Shown one piece after another: positions 51,933-61,056 of a stretch of DNA of 64,000 bases. The stretch is from contig NC_014961.1 of assembly GCF_000186365.1 (NCBI RefSeq), positions 496,001-560,000 on the forward strand. Reading direction: 5' to 3'. Both the position numbers and the translations under genes were made by a program. Numbering within the stretch: the first letter of the stretch is position 1; every line of letters begins with the position of its first letter. The DNA is from Desulfurococcus mucosus DSM 2162. Its GTDB lineage: Archaea > Thermoproteota > Thermoprotei_A > Sulfolobales > Desulfurococcaceae. Under the pieces are notes generated by a model. That model was not told where the DNA came from. It saw only the letters and a list, made by a program, of their open reading frames with translations, and did no database searches.

Positions 51933-53552
51933 GTGAGCGAGGAAGTAGTCTTCACGAGGCGGGCATCCGGCCTCGTAAGAGAACTATCCTGGATCGATAT
52001 AGCCCTGTGGTCCATAGCTACTCCGGCTGCGTCTGGAATGACGTACTATGCTGTGAAAGCCCTGGGATACCCTGACACCTATGGAGGCAACATCGCGTTG
52101 GCATTCATAGTGGCGGGCATCATATTCCTCCCGCTTACAATAGCCTTCTACCTTATAGTGGCATCGTTCCCTAGATCCAACAGCATGTATGTTGTGGTCT
52201 CGAGAACCCTTCACCCCGTCCTCGGCTACCTCCCATTCTGGTATTACATAGTGGGCGGCGGGGGAGCAATGTGCGCTGGCTTCATTATGTACATAGGGCT
52301 GAAAGCCTTCAGCGGCCCGTTAACTGTTGCAGGCATAGCAACGGGTAGCAAGGGGCTCCTCGACGCCGCTAACGCCATGGTGGACCCGGTGATACAGCTG
52401 ATAGTAGCTGTGGTACTAGTCTTCATCCTCTGGCTCCTCAACCTGGGCGGGATGAAGGTTATTAAGTGGACTATGAGGATAGGCACGGTAATACCATTGG
52501 TGGTGACGCTGGCAACACTGATAGCCTTAGCCTCCCTGGGGCCTGGCGCCGGGACCAAGGCCTTCGACGCTGTCTACGGTGAGGGCGCCAGCAGTAAGAT
52601 AATTAGTGCCGCACTAGACGAGAAGACGGCTGGAAGCTACGGCATCTCAGCACTCACACCTAACTCCTTGTTCACTGGAACATACGGCATGCTCTTCTGG
52701 ACCCTCTGGGCGTGGACAGGCCTGGAGGTTACCACCTTCGTTGGGAGCGAGGTGAAAGACCCATCTAGATCATACTTGAGAGGACTGCTGATAGGGTATA
52801 TCGCAGTAATGCTGCTCTACGTGTTCAACGCGATGGTGCTACCCTACGTGTTCGGATACGACTTCCTAGCGGCCTACGCATACCTTAAATCAGAGCACCC
52901 GGAGGTCCTTGAATCAATACTGCCAGGTAAGCCACTACCGGATCCATCTGTTCCATTCTATGTATCCATAGCCTTCCCCAACCCATGGCTCTCCATAGTG
53001 GTTGGCTTAGCATACTTCCTCTGGTACCTCAACACAGCGATACCTGTCTGGGTGGCAGCCGTCAGGGGCTTCTTCTCCATGAGCTTCGACAGGGCTCTCC
53101 CCGAGAAAATGGCGTCCGTGTCACCGAGGTTCGCTGCCCCGACATGGGCTAACCATGTGACAGCTTTAATCGGAGTCCTCGGAGCAGTGGTCACATACTA
53201 TGAGAGCCTTGGCTCCGAGCTTGCAACAGCCCTGATATCCTGGCTCGACTTCAGCCTCTTCATATTCGTGTGGCCTGTGGGGTTGGCGCTGGCCTTAATG
53301 CCCTGGTGGAGGCCTGACATATTCGAGAGAACGGTCTTCAAATCGAAGATCGTTACCTCCGTGATAGGCATCATAGTATTCGCGATCGGCTGGTGGCTCA
53401 TGCTCTACACATCGTACCCGGAGCCCACAGTGCAGATGCTCAACATACTGGCTGGAACCATAGGTATCGCAATATATGTCGCAATGATGGCTAGGAACAG
53501 GGCCAGGGGGATAGACCCCTCGAAGATATATGGTCAGATACCTCCAGCCTAA
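51933..53552 (+). CDS. APC-superfamily amino-acid/polyamine permease
   Basis: A 539-residue permease with about twelve helices. APC features are the N-terminal SWIDIALWSIATPAASGMTYY and the mid-protein FWTLWAWTGLEVTTFVGSEVKDPSR. It should take up an amino acid by ion coupling; specificity is not readable. Between helices 7 and 8 there is a long extracytoplasmic loop containing AYLKSEHPEVLESILP. The GTG start has GGTGG upstream. A T-run (53555-53561) follows the stop. Confidence 0.9.
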   Translation: MSEEVVFTRRASGLVRELSWIDIALWSIATPAASGMTYYAVKALGYPDTYGGNIALAFIVAGIIFLPLTIAFYLIVASFPRSNSMYVVVSRTLHPVLGYLPFWYYIVGGGGAMCAGFIMYIGLKAFSGPLTVAGIATGSKGLLDAANAMVDPVIQLIVAVVLVFILWLLNLGGMKVIKWTMRIGTVIPLVVTLATLIALASLGPGAGTKAFDAVYGEGASSKIISAALDEKTAGSYGISALTPNSLFTGTYGMLFWTLWAWTGLEVTTFVGSEVKDPSRSYLRGLLIGYIAVMLLYVFNAMVLPYVFGYDFLAAYAYLKSEHPEVLESILPGKPLPDPSVPFYVSIAFPNPWLSIVVGLAYFLWYLNTAIPVWVAAVRGFFSMSFDRALPEKMASVSPRFAAPTWANHVTALIGVLGAVVTYYESLGSELATALISWLDFSLFIFVWPVGLALALMPWWRPDIFERTVFKSKIVTSVIGIIVFAIGWWLMLYTSYPEPTVQMLNILAGTIGIAIYVAMMARNRARGIDPSKIYGQIPPA

Positions 53553-53553
53553 G

Positions 53554-53562
53554 CTTTTTTAT
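53554..53562 (+). terminator. T-run terminator after the APC permease
   Basis: AGCTTTTTTA directly follows the stop. The same AT-rich stretch may also serve as a TATA element for the next gene. Confidence 0.35.
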
Positions 53563-53603
53563 AACCCTAAGCCTTTTTAACCATCAGTGGAGAGGTGCAT
53601 ATA

Positions 53604-54554
53604 TTGCTACGCATATTCTTCTCCGTTGACGTCCACGGCTCAACCCTTGTCTGGAGGAAGTGGATAAAGGCCTCTGAGGAATACAGGGTCAACGCCCTCA
53701 TCCTTGCAGGAGACCTAACCGGTAAAGTCCTCGTACCCATAGTAAGCCACCCCGACGGCACGTGGACGGCCAGGTATTTTGGAAGCCGATGGGTCATGAA
53801 GAGTGAGGCCGAGGTCAGGTCGTTCGAGGAGAGGCTCGAGGGGGCTGGAGCCTACTATGTAAGGGTGGATGAAAGAGGACTGGAGGAGTTGAAGGCTAAC
53901 CCTGACGCCGTGAACAAGGTTATGTTTGAGAAGATGGCTGAGAGGTTTAGGAGCTGGCTAGACTTCCTGACCAGCAGGGTGGACACGGGGAAGGTAGCTG
54001 TGATAGTGATGCCGGGTAACGATGACGAGCCCTTCATAGACGACATTATCAAGGCGTACGCGGATAAAGGCGTCATATACCCCTTGGAAAGAGTTGTAGA
54101 GTTACAGGGCGTTGAGATAGTTTCATCACCCTTCGTGAACCCGACGCCATGGAAGACCCCGAGGGAGCTGGAGGAGAAGGAGCTCGAGAAACACCTTGAG
54201 AAACAGGTGTCCAGGCTGAGGGATCCCTCTAAGGCCGTATTCAACTTCCACGCACCCCCCTATAACACGATGCTCGACCTAGCGCCCAAGCTCACCAGGG
54301 ATCTAAGGGTTGTAACCGTGGCGGGGGTCCCGCAGTACGAGCACGTGGGCTCAAAGGCTGTGAGAAAGGTTATAGAGAGGCATCAACCCCTCATCGGCCT
54401 ACACGGCCACATACATGAGTCAGGCGGCCAGGACACGGTGGGGAGAACCATAGTGGTGAATCCTGGAAGCGAGTATAGTGAAGGGGTTTTGAAAGGCTAC
54501 ATTATAGAGATAGATGGAGGCAGGCTACTCAACTACTACAGGGTGGAGGGTTAG
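53604..54554 (+). CDS. Calcineurin-like metallophosphoesterase, cytoplasmic
   Basis: A 316-residue phosphoesterase. Metal-site motifs are SVDVHGS at the N-terminus, LAGDLTG, PGNDDEP, FHAPPY and HGHIHESGG, in the order of the family. There is no signal peptide. Substrate is unknown. I place the start at TTG 53604 because GGAGAGGTG lies just before it; GTG 53595 is possible. The next gene begins 2 nt after the stop, so the two are probably one operon and may act together. Confidence 0.85.
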   Translation: MLRIFFSVDVHGSTLVWRKWIKASEEYRVNALILAGDLTGKVLVPIVSHPDGTWTARYFGSRWVMKSEAEVRSFEERLEGAGAYYVRVDERGLEELKANPDAVNKVMFEKMAERFRSWLDFLTSRVDTGKVAVIVMPGNDDEPFIDDIIKAYADKGVIYPLERVVELQGVEIVSSPFVNPTPWKTPRELEEKELEKHLEKQVSRLRDPSKAVFNFHAPPYNTMLDLAPKLTRDLRVVTVAGVPQYEHVGSKAVRKVIERHQPLIGLHGHIHESGGQDTVGRTIVVNPGSEYSEGVLKGYIIEIDGGRLLNYYRVEG

Positions 54555-54556
54555 GC

Positions 54557-55396
54557 TTGACACACCACTTCGTTGGACTACCCGCGGAGGGCTTCGCCGA
54601 GGAAGCAGTCGGGATAGTTGAGAAAGCGAGGGAGAGGGGCGTAGTCCTAAGGATCATGGGTGCGCTCGGCATATATATTCATTGCAGGGATAAACCCGAG
54701 TCTCTTAGACTCTACGACGCTCTCGGCAGGTTCAAGGATAAGGGCCTTGTCTTCACGGATCTGGACCTAGCTGCCTACGGTAAGCAGAGGGGGGCTGTGA
54801 TGGACTTGTTTGAGAAAGAGCTGGGCTTCAAGTATGATCCATATGTTAAAGCCTTGTTCGCGGGTAAGAGGCTGATCTACCATCATCCAGGCGGACTCTA
54901 CCATGTGGACGTGTTCTTCGATAAGCTTGAATTCAGCCACGACGTGTATCTAGGCGACAAGCCCGGTAAAGGCGTGCTCGAGCTCGACTACCCAACCCTC
55001 CCCTTAGCCTACCTGGTCCTCGAGAAGCTGCAGATACACAGGATAAACTGGAAGGACCTCGTGGACCTAGCCGTCATCTTCCATGCACACAGGCTCTGCG
55101 GGGAAGGCGGGGGAAAAGCGGACTGCATAGATGAGGAAGCCGTTGCAACCCCGCTTGCAGACGACTGGGGCTTCTGGTATGACGCCGTGGTAAACATAGG
55201 GAAGGTTAAGGATATACTTGCTGAAGCGGTGAAGCAGGGTAAGATACAGGAGGCGGATGCAACCCTGATAACTGGAAGACTTGACAGGCTCCTCGCAACC
55301 ATAGAGGCGAAGCCGAAGACAAAGAACTGGGTTAAGAGATCCAAGGTGGGTACTTCGAAGCCCTGGTACCGTGAAGTAGAGGAGTTAGAGAGGTAA
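54557..55396 (+). CDS. Nucleotidyltransferase-fold protein, uncharacterised
   Basis: A 279-residue protein. Residues 30-135 resemble a Pol-beta-type nucleotidyltransferase: LRIMGALGIYI, then the paired acids in FTDLDLAAYGKQ (DxD) and a third Asp in YHVDVFFDKLEF. A helical C-terminal half follows. AbiEii/MNT-like proteins share this layout, and some transfer nucleotides to proteins or tRNAs. I do not recognise the specific family. The start is TTG 54557, 2 nt after the phosphoesterase stop, so hydrolase and transferase may work on one modification; that is inference. Confidence 0.65.
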   Translation: MTHHFVGLPAEGFAEEAVGIVEKARERGVVLRIMGALGIYIHCRDKPESLRLYDALGRFKDKGLVFTDLDLAAYGKQRGAVMDLFEKELGFKYDPYVKALFAGKRLIYHHPGGLYHVDVFFDKLEFSHDVYLGDKPGKGVLELDYPTLPLAYLVLEKLQIHRINWKDLVDLAVIFHAHRLCGEGGGKADCIDEEAVATPLADDWGFWYDAVVNIGKVKDILAEAVKQGKIQEADATLITGRLDRLLATIEAKPKTKNWVKRSKVGTSKPWYREVEELER

Positions 55397-55459
55397 AGTA
55401 TTCCCCCCCACCTAGGACTCCTCCACCACCCGTCTCCCGGGCACAAAACGATTAATGAA

Positions 55460-55523
55460 TGTAAACCTGAAGAGATGCAGGGAATCATTGAACCCTTCAG
55501 GGCAGGGATGGAGGTCGAGGCAA
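55460..55523 (+). mobile_element. Degraded TnpB 3'-end relic
   Basis: NVNLKRCRESLNPSGQGW is encoded here and can be aligned with DVNPNKCGEP...; at the DNA level AAGAGATGCAGGG and CCCTTCAGGGC correspond to the ends at 50970-51056 and 27770. It ends with GGATGGAGGTC. Much more decayed than the copies at 27751 and 50855. The rest of 55397-55590 shows no gene. Confidence 0.45.
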
Positions 55524-55589
55524 CTTGAGATGAGGCTCATCCCCTAGTTGACCCCGGTGAATCCATCATCCCTCTGCAAATCCATCCAT

Positions 55590-55599
55590 GTTTAAATAC
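55590..55599 (+). promoter_or_regulatory. TATA-box promoter of the oligopeptide ABC operon
   Basis: GTTTAAATAC is centred 26 nt before about 55621, close to the start at 55630, so the transcript is nearly leaderless. Confidence 0.55.
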
Positions 55600-55629
55600 C
55601 CGGGCCCATTATAGTAGGATTCTGGTGTG

Positions 55630-57207
55630 ATGGAGTTGAAGGCTCTGGGTAAGGTTGCCGCGGTAATCCTCGTGTTAGCCGTCGCAGTGGCTGGGGTAGC
55701 AGTCTACATGTATGTATCCTCGAGGCAAGCCGGTGTTAAACCCCCGGTGGAAGCCAAGCCCGTTGTAATAGGCGTAACGGACTCGGTCACCGACCTAGAC
55801 CCAGCCAACGCATACGACTTCTTCACATGGGAGATCCTCAGCAACATAATGGAGGGCCTGGTTAAATACGAGCCGGGAACCCTGAACATTGTTCCAGGCC
55901 TAGCCGAGAGCTGGAGCACGAGCCAGGATCAAATGACGTGGACGTTTAAGCTTAGAAGCGGCTTGAAATTCAGCGATGGAACGCCTCTCACGGCGAGAGA
56001 TGTTGTTAGAAGTATTGAGAGAGTCATGAGGATAAACGGGGATCCAGCGTGGCTGGTCACCGACTTCGTTGAAAATGTGACTGCACCGGATGACGTAACA
56101 GTCGTCTTCAAGCTTAGGAAGCCTACACCCTACTTCCTCTCACTGCTCACGACGCCACCCTACTTCCCAGTGAACCCGAAGTACGCCCAGGACAAGGTTG
56201 ACAGTGATCAAACGGCTGGGGGAGCAGGCCCCTACAGGATAGCGTCCTTCCAGAGGGACGTAGAGATAAGGCTGGAGCCCAACCCATACTACTATGGTGA
56301 GAAGCCGAAGGCCCCCATAATAATCAAGAAGTACGGTAGTAGCTCAGCGCTGAGGCTTGCACTTGAAAGCGGGGAGATAGATGTAGCGTGGAGAACCCTC
56401 AACCCATCCGACATAATCGCGTTGAAAAGCAGAAGCGATGTCAAGGTGATCGAGGTTCCGGGCACATTCATAAGGTACATATGCCTCAACACGAGGCTCG
56501 ACCCCACCAGTAACAAGCTGGTGAGGCAGGCTCTGGCAGCAGCCATTAACAGGAGCGAGATAATAGAGGTGGCGTTGAAGGGGGCTGGCCAGCCACTCTA
56601 CAGCATGATACCTGTTGGAATGTGGAGCTATGTAAGCGTGTTCAAGGAGAAATATGGTGATGGAAACCTGGAGCTGGCGAGGAGCCTCCTCAGGCAGGCC
56701 GGTTTCAGTGAAAGCAAGAAGCTCACCATAGAGCTCTGGTACACGCCGACACACTACGGTGACACCGAGAAGGATGTAGCAGCCATCCTGAAGGAGCAGC
56801 TGGAGAAGACCGGGTTGATAACGGTGACCGTGAAGAGTGCCGAGTGGTCCACGTATGTTGACTACGCTAGGAAAGGCAACATGATGATGTACCTGCTTGG
56901 ATGGTACCCTGACTACCTGGATCCAGATGACTATACAACACCCTTCCTGAAGAGCACGGCGAACTCCTGGACCGGTACAGGCTACGCTAACCCCACTATG
57001 GATCAACTACTGGAGCAGGCCTCGAGCACGGGTAATCAGACGCTCAGAGAGCAACTCTACAGACAGGTGCAGGAGATCCTGGGAGAGGATGTACCCTACA
57101 TACCGCTATACCAGGGAGTGCTCTACATAGTGGCAAGGCAGGGTGTTGAGGGTATTCAGCCCAGTCCCACCATGCTCTTCTACTATTGGACCGTGTATAA
57201 GACATAG
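55630..57207 (+). CDS. ABC-transporter solute-binding protein, family 5 (oligopeptide type)
   Basis: A 525-residue binding protein with an N-terminal membrane anchor (about residues 8-30). Family 5 features are TDSVTDLDPANAYDFFTWEILSNIMEGLVKYEP, LAESWSTS and MTWTFKLRSGLKFSDGTPLTARDVVRSIERV. It should bind peptides outside the cell for the two permeases and two ATPases that follow. Start GTG 55627 or ATG 55630. A T6 run just after the stop (57208-57215) may cause partial termination and so raise its expression above that of the membrane genes. Confidence 0.94.
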   Translation: MELKALGKVAAVILVLAVAVAGVAVYMYVSSRQAGVKPPVEAKPVVIGVTDSVTDLDPANAYDFFTWEILSNIMEGLVKYEPGTLNIVPGLAESWSTSQDQMTWTFKLRSGLKFSDGTPLTARDVVRSIERVMRINGDPAWLVTDFVENVTAPDDVTVVFKLRKPTPYFLSLLTTPPYFPVNPKYAQDKVDSDQTAGGAGPYRIASFQRDVEIRLEPNPYYYGEKPKAPIIIKKYGSSSALRLALESGEIDVAWRTLNPSDIIALKSRSDVKVIEVPGTFIRYICLNTRLDPTSNKLVRQALAAAINRSEIIEVALKGAGQPLYSMIPVGMWSYVSVFKEKYGDGNLELARSLLRQAGFSESKKLTIELWYTPTHYGDTEKDVAAILKEQLEKTGLITVTVKSAEWSTYVDYARKGNMMMYLLGWYPDYLDPDDYTTPFLKSTANSWTGTGYANPTMDQLLEQASSTGNQTLREQLYRQVQEILGEDVPYIPLYQGVLYIVARQGVEGIQPSPTMLFYYWTVYKT

Positions 57208-57216
57208 TTTTTTCTC
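57208..57216 (+). terminator. T-run after the peptide-binding protein, possible partial terminator
   Basis: GTTTTTTCT follows the binding-protein stop directly, inside an operon. This is the usual place for uneven expression of binding protein versus permeases. Confidence 0.35.
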
Positions 57217-57244
57217 CTCCTCCACGCAACCCCGGGTGTCTCCT

Positions 57245-58261
57245 ATGCCTGGCCTCGGCAGGTACCTTGTTATAAGGGCGCTCATGATAGTGCCTACTGT
57301 ACTCATACTCTACACACTTGTATTCATAGTCCTAAGGGTTCTCCCAGGGGATCCTGTCCTCGCAGTCGTGGGAACGAAGAACATATCTCCTGAGCAACTC
57401 GAGTACCTTAGGAGGCTTGCAGGGCTTGACAAACCCCTCTACCAGCAGTACGTAGACTACCTCATCGGCGTCTTCAAAGGGGACTTCGGGAGAACGCTTG
57501 CAAACCCCGTTGGAAAACCCGTCGCAGACTACCTGGCTGAAAGGCTGCCGGCGACAATCGAGTTAACGGTGTTCGCCTTCATAGTCTCAGTAGTCATTGG
57601 CTTGTCAACCGGGCTGGCTGCAGCAGTGAAAAACAGGTCTAGGATGGATGCAGCCATGAGGGTTTACAGCATTGTGTCATACTCGCTCTTCATACCGATA
57701 CTCGGGATCACGCTGCAATATGTTTTCGGAGTACTACTCAAGATCCTGCCTACGGGCGGCAGGCTCAGCGCGAGATACTATGTTGAACCCGTGACAGGGT
57801 TCATGCTTATCGACACGCTGATAGCAGGTGACCCAGGGGCCTTCGCAGACGCCGTGGCACACCTAGTGCTTCCAAGCCTGACACTCGGCATAGTTCTAAG
57901 CGGCTCCTACACTAGGCTTGTAAGGAACAACATGGTTGAGGTGTTGAGAAGCGACTTCATTAGATCTTACAGGGCTAGAGGGATACCGGAGGGCAGGGTG
58001 CTCCGCTACGCCTTTAAGAACGTCTTGATACCGGTGGTAACCTACATGGGGCTCCAGGTCGCAATGCTGCTCGGCGGTGCAGTACTAACCGAGACTACTT
58101 TCAGCTGGCCTGGAATAGGCAGGTTCATTGTTGAGAGAATAGAGTACAGGGATTATACAAGTATACAGGGCGTAGTAGTGGTTTACGCGTTGATCGTCGG
58201 CCTCGTAAGCCTAGTAGTGGACGCCGTCTACGCCCTGATAGATCCAAGGGTGAGGTATTAA
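57245..58261 (+). CDS. Oligopeptide ABC transporter permease (DppB/OppB-like)
   Basis: A 338-residue permease with six helices. The first helix PGLGRYLVIRALMIVPTVLILYTLVF and the binding-dependent motif with RSDFIRSYRARGIPEGRVLRYAFKN (EAA-loop) are typical of DppB. The open frame extends 102 nt further upstream into the binding-protein gene; ATG 57245 is the natural start with GGGTGT upstream. The stop overlaps the ATG of the next permease by 1 nt (TAATG). Confidence 0.94.
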   Translation: MPGLGRYLVIRALMIVPTVLILYTLVFIVLRVLPGDPVLAVVGTKNISPEQLEYLRRLAGLDKPLYQQYVDYLIGVFKGDFGRTLANPVGKPVADYLAERLPATIELTVFAFIVSVVIGLSTGLAAAVKNRSRMDAAMRVYSIVSYSLFIPILGITLQYVFGVLLKILPTGGRLSARYYVEPVTGFMLIDTLIAGDPGAFADAVAHLVLPSLTLGIVLSGSYTRLVRNNMVEVLRSDFIRSYRARGIPEGRVLRYAFKNVLIPVVTYMGLQVAMLLGGAVLTETTFSWPGIGRFIVERIEYRDYTSIQGVVVVYALIVGLVSLVVDAVYALIDPRVRY

Positions 58262-59115
58262 TGACCATGCTGAGAAATATCCTTGGAAGAGTGTTGAAGG
58301 GTTTTCCACCCTCATCCAGGTTTATGGCTGCCGCAGGCCTCGCCATAGTGTCCACTATAGCGTTAATGGCTGTGCTAGCACCACTAATATCCCCATATGA
58401 CCCGGTGGCAAGGGTTGCACCACCCTACCAGCCTCCATCGCTTGAACACCCATTCGGAGTAAACCACGTGGGCTACGATGTCCTCTCAAGGATCATCTGG
58501 GGTAGCAGGGTGGTGCTATACATCGTGGTTTTATCGGCCGTGCTCTCAATGGGGATCGGAGTGCCCCTCGGCGTCGTCTCAGGCTACTACGGCGGCCTAC
58601 TCGACAGGGCTCTCAGCACAGTGATGGACAGCATATACGCCTTCCCCAGCCTTGTTCTCGCCATAGCGGTTGCAGCAGTCCTTGGACCCAGCCCGCTCAA
58701 CGTGGCTATCTCACTAGCCGTGGTCTACGTCCCCACATACTTCAGGATGGTTAGGTCTGAAGCATTAAGGTTGAAGAACATGCTGTTCATAGAGGCGATG
58801 AGACTACTCGGATACCCTGGACACCACATAATGATGAGCATACTCCGTAACTCGGCTCAGACAATACTGGTGATCTTCACCCTCAGCACAGCGGACGCCG
58901 TGCTCACGGAGGCGGCGTTAGGCTACCTCGGCTTAAGCATCACGTGGCCGCAGCCCGACTGGGGCCTGGATCTGAGGAGCGGGCAGGGAGAGATAATCAA
59001 TGGATACTGGTGGATAAGCATGTTCCCAGGGTTCTTCATAGTGCTCTTGAGCCTGGGCTTCGCACTCATAGGTGAAGCGCTCAGCGACTACTTCTCGGTT
59101 AAAACCCGTGAATGA
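58261..59115 (+). CDS. Oligopeptide ABC transporter permease (DppC/OppC-like)
   Basis: A 284-residue permease. The DppC-type N-terminal helix is followed by APLISPYDPVARV, HPFGVNHVGYDVLSRIIWGSR and the EAA-loop RSEALRLKNMLFIEAMRLLGYPGHHI. These are the family's usual landmarks. It is translationally coupled to dppB and lies 9 nt before the first ATPase gene, which has GAGGTGG upstream. Confidence 0.94.
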   Translation: MTMLRNILGRVLKGFPPSSRFMAAAGLAIVSTIALMAVLAPLISPYDPVARVAPPYQPPSLEHPFGVNHVGYDVLSRIIWGSRVVLYIVVLSAVLSMGIGVPLGVVSGYYGGLLDRALSTVMDSIYAFPSLVLAIAVAAVLGPSPLNVAISLAVVYVPTYFRMVRSEALRLKNMLFIEAMRLLGYPGHHIMMSILRNSAQTILVIFTLSTADAVLTEAALGYLGLSITWPQPDWGLDLRSGQGEIINGYWWISMFPGFFIVLLSLGFALIGEALSDYFSVKTRE

Positions 59116-59124
59116 GGTGGTTTA

Positions 59125-60066
59125 ATGCTCCGGGTTGAAGGGTTGAAAACATACTTCTACACTCTCTCAGGCATTGTGAGAGCCGTTGACGGGGTCAGCA
59201 TCGAGGTCAAGGAAGGTGAGTGGGTCAGCATAGTGGGTGAGAGCGGCAGCGGGAAGAGTACGCTGGCCTACAGTATAGTGAACCTCGTACCGCCCCCGGG
59301 TAGGATCGTCGGTGGATCCATAGTGTTCAAGGGAAGGGATCTCCTGAAGCTCCCTGAAAGCGAGATGAGGAGTATAAGGGGTGGGAGAATCGGATTCGTG
59401 TTCCAGGATCCATTAACGAGCCTCGACCCCTTAAGAACCGTGGGAGACCAGCTGAGCGAGGTCATAGAGACACATCAGGGTTTAAACCATAAGGAGGCAT
59501 TGGAGAAAGCTGCGAGACTACTCGAGGAAGTCGGTATACCGGCCTCAAGAGTTAAATCCTACCCCCACCAGTTGAGCGGGGGGCAGAGGCAGAGAATAGC
59601 CATAGCGATGGCCATAGCCCTTAAACCCGACCTCGTCATAGCGGATGAGCCCACCACGGCTCTAGACGTGATCGTCCAGGATCAAATAATGGACTTATTC
59701 ACCGGGATCAAGGCATCCGGCTCCTCGATAATCCTGATCACACACGACATCGCATTGGCATCGGAGAGATCGGATAGAATAGTAGTGATGTACGGTGGCA
59801 AAGTAGTCGAGTACGGGGCCTCAAGGGATATAGTGGAGAGACCCGGACACCCCTACACTGCCGGCCTGATAGAGAGTGTACCAGACCTATGGAGCGATAA
59901 ACAAGTTAAGTCCATACCAGGCAACCCACCGGATCTCAGGGATCCACCCAAGGGATGCCGCTTCCATCCGAGATGCCCCTACGCCTCAGAGGAATGCAGG
60001 GTCAGGGAGCCCCCATTAATAGACATGGGCAACGGCCACTATGTCGCATGCCTCCTTAGGAGGTGA
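59125..60066 (+). CDS. Oligopeptide ABC transporter ATPase (DppD-like)
   Basis: A 313-residue ATPase. Walker A is GESGSGKSTL, the Q-loop is FVFQDPLTSLDP, the signature is LSGGQRQRIAIAMA, Walker B is LVIADEPTTALD, and the H-loop is ITHDIAL. The C-terminal oligopeptide/dipeptide domain has GCRFHPRCPYASEECR with the conserved cysteines. Two stretches of its DNA are identical to the DppF gene downstream (59563-59608 and 59953-60011), which points to gene conversion. Six nt separate it from dppF. Confidence 0.95.
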   Translation: MLRVEGLKTYFYTLSGIVRAVDGVSIEVKEGEWVSIVGESGSGKSTLAYSIVNLVPPPGRIVGGSIVFKGRDLLKLPESEMRSIRGGRIGFVFQDPLTSLDPLRTVGDQLSEVIETHQGLNHKEALEKAARLLEEVGIPASRVKSYPHQLSGGQRQRIAIAMAIALKPDLVIADEPTTALDVIVQDQIMDLFTGIKASGSSIILITHDIALASERSDRIVVMYGGKVVEYGASRDIVERPGHPYTAGLIESVPDLWSDKQVKSIPGNPPDLRDPPKGCRFHPRCPYASEECRVREPPLIDMGNGHYVACLLRR

Positions 60067-60072
60067 GGAAGC

Positions 60073-61056
60073 ATGGAGACCCTCGTGAAAACAGTGGACG
60101 TAGCCAAATACTACTACCCGAAGAGGGATATTGGAGAGATCCTAAGAGGCAGGAGGAGAGTCGTAAAAGCTGTAGACGGAGTAACCCTCGACGTCTACAG
60201 GGGCGAAGTCCTATCGATAGTGGGCGAGAGCGGTAGCGGGAAGACGACTCTTGGAAGGATAATGATAGGGCTTGAAGAACCCTCAAAAGGCACAGTGCTC
60301 TTCCATGGGAAACCCCTCCACGAGCTCCTGGAAAGAGAGAAACATGTAAGGTTGAAGGCCCAGATGATCTACCAGGATCCCTACAGTAGCCTGGACCCCA
60401 GGGTCAAGATAGGCGACCAGCTTGCAAAACCCCTCGTGATCCACAGGTTGGCCAACCCGGAGGAGGCCAGGATCAGGGTCATGGAGATGCTTAAGGATGT
60501 AGGTTTGACACCGCCGGAAGAGGTGTTCGAGAGATATCCCCACCAGTTGAGCGGGGGGCAGAGGCAGAGAATAGCCATAGCGAGAGCCATGCTGGTGGAA
60601 CCCGAGTTTCTCGTGGCGGATGAACCCGTGAGCATGATAGATGTTAGCCTGAGGGCAGGTATCCTGGAGCTATTGATGAGGTTTAAGGAGAGATACGGGC
60701 TTACAATGGTTTTCATAACCCACGACTTATCCGTTGCGAAACTTATCTCCAATAGGATAGCCATAATGTATCTCGGCAAGGTGGTCGAGGTAGGCGACTC
60801 AAGGAGGGTTCTCGAGAACCCCCTCCACCCCTACACTAGAGCCCTCCTCTCAGCTGTGCCATCGATCCACGGGAGAAAAATCGCCAGATTAAAGATCACG
60901 GGTGAGATACCGGATCCATTTAACATACCTAGTGGATGCCGCTTCCATCCGAGATGCCCCTACGCCTCAGAGGAATGCAGGGTCAGGGAGCCGGGGCTTG
61001 TTGAAGCTGAGAAAGGCCACCTCGTAGCCTGCTTCAAGCCGCTTCTAGGCCCGTGA
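60073..61056 (+). CDS. Oligopeptide ABC transporter ATPase (DppF-like)
   Basis: A 327-residue ATPase with Walker A GESGSGKTTL, Q-loop MIYQDPYSSLDP, signature LSGGQRQRIAIARA, Walker B FLVADEPVSMID, and H-loop ITHDLSV. The C-terminal GCRFHPRCPYASEECR is identical to that of the DppD-like gene. It completes the peptide importer (binding protein, two permeases, two ATPases). GAGGTGAGGAAGC precedes the ATG. Its last 23 nt overlap the convergent phosphoribosyltransferase gene. Confidence 0.95.
   Translation: METLVKTVDVAKYYYPKRDIGEILRGRRRVVKAVDGVTLDVYRGEVLSIVGESGSGKTTLGRIMIGLEEPSKGTVLFHGKPLHELLEREKHVRLKAQMIYQDPYSSLDPRVKIGDQLAKPLVIHRLANPEEARIRVMEMLKDVGLTPPEEVFERYPHQLSGGQRQRIAIARAMLVEPEFLVADEPVSMIDVSLRAGILELLMRFKERYGLTMVFITHDLSVAKLISNRIAIMYLGKVVEVGDSRRVLENPLHPYTRALLSAVPSIHGRKIARLKITGEIPDPFNIPSGCRFHPRCPYASEECRVREPGLVEAEKGHLVACFKPLLGP

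Noticed and set aside
56344-57006. 220-codon minus-strand open frame
   Set aside because: Antisense to the peptide-binding protein gene; composition and lack of motifs mark it as a shadow.
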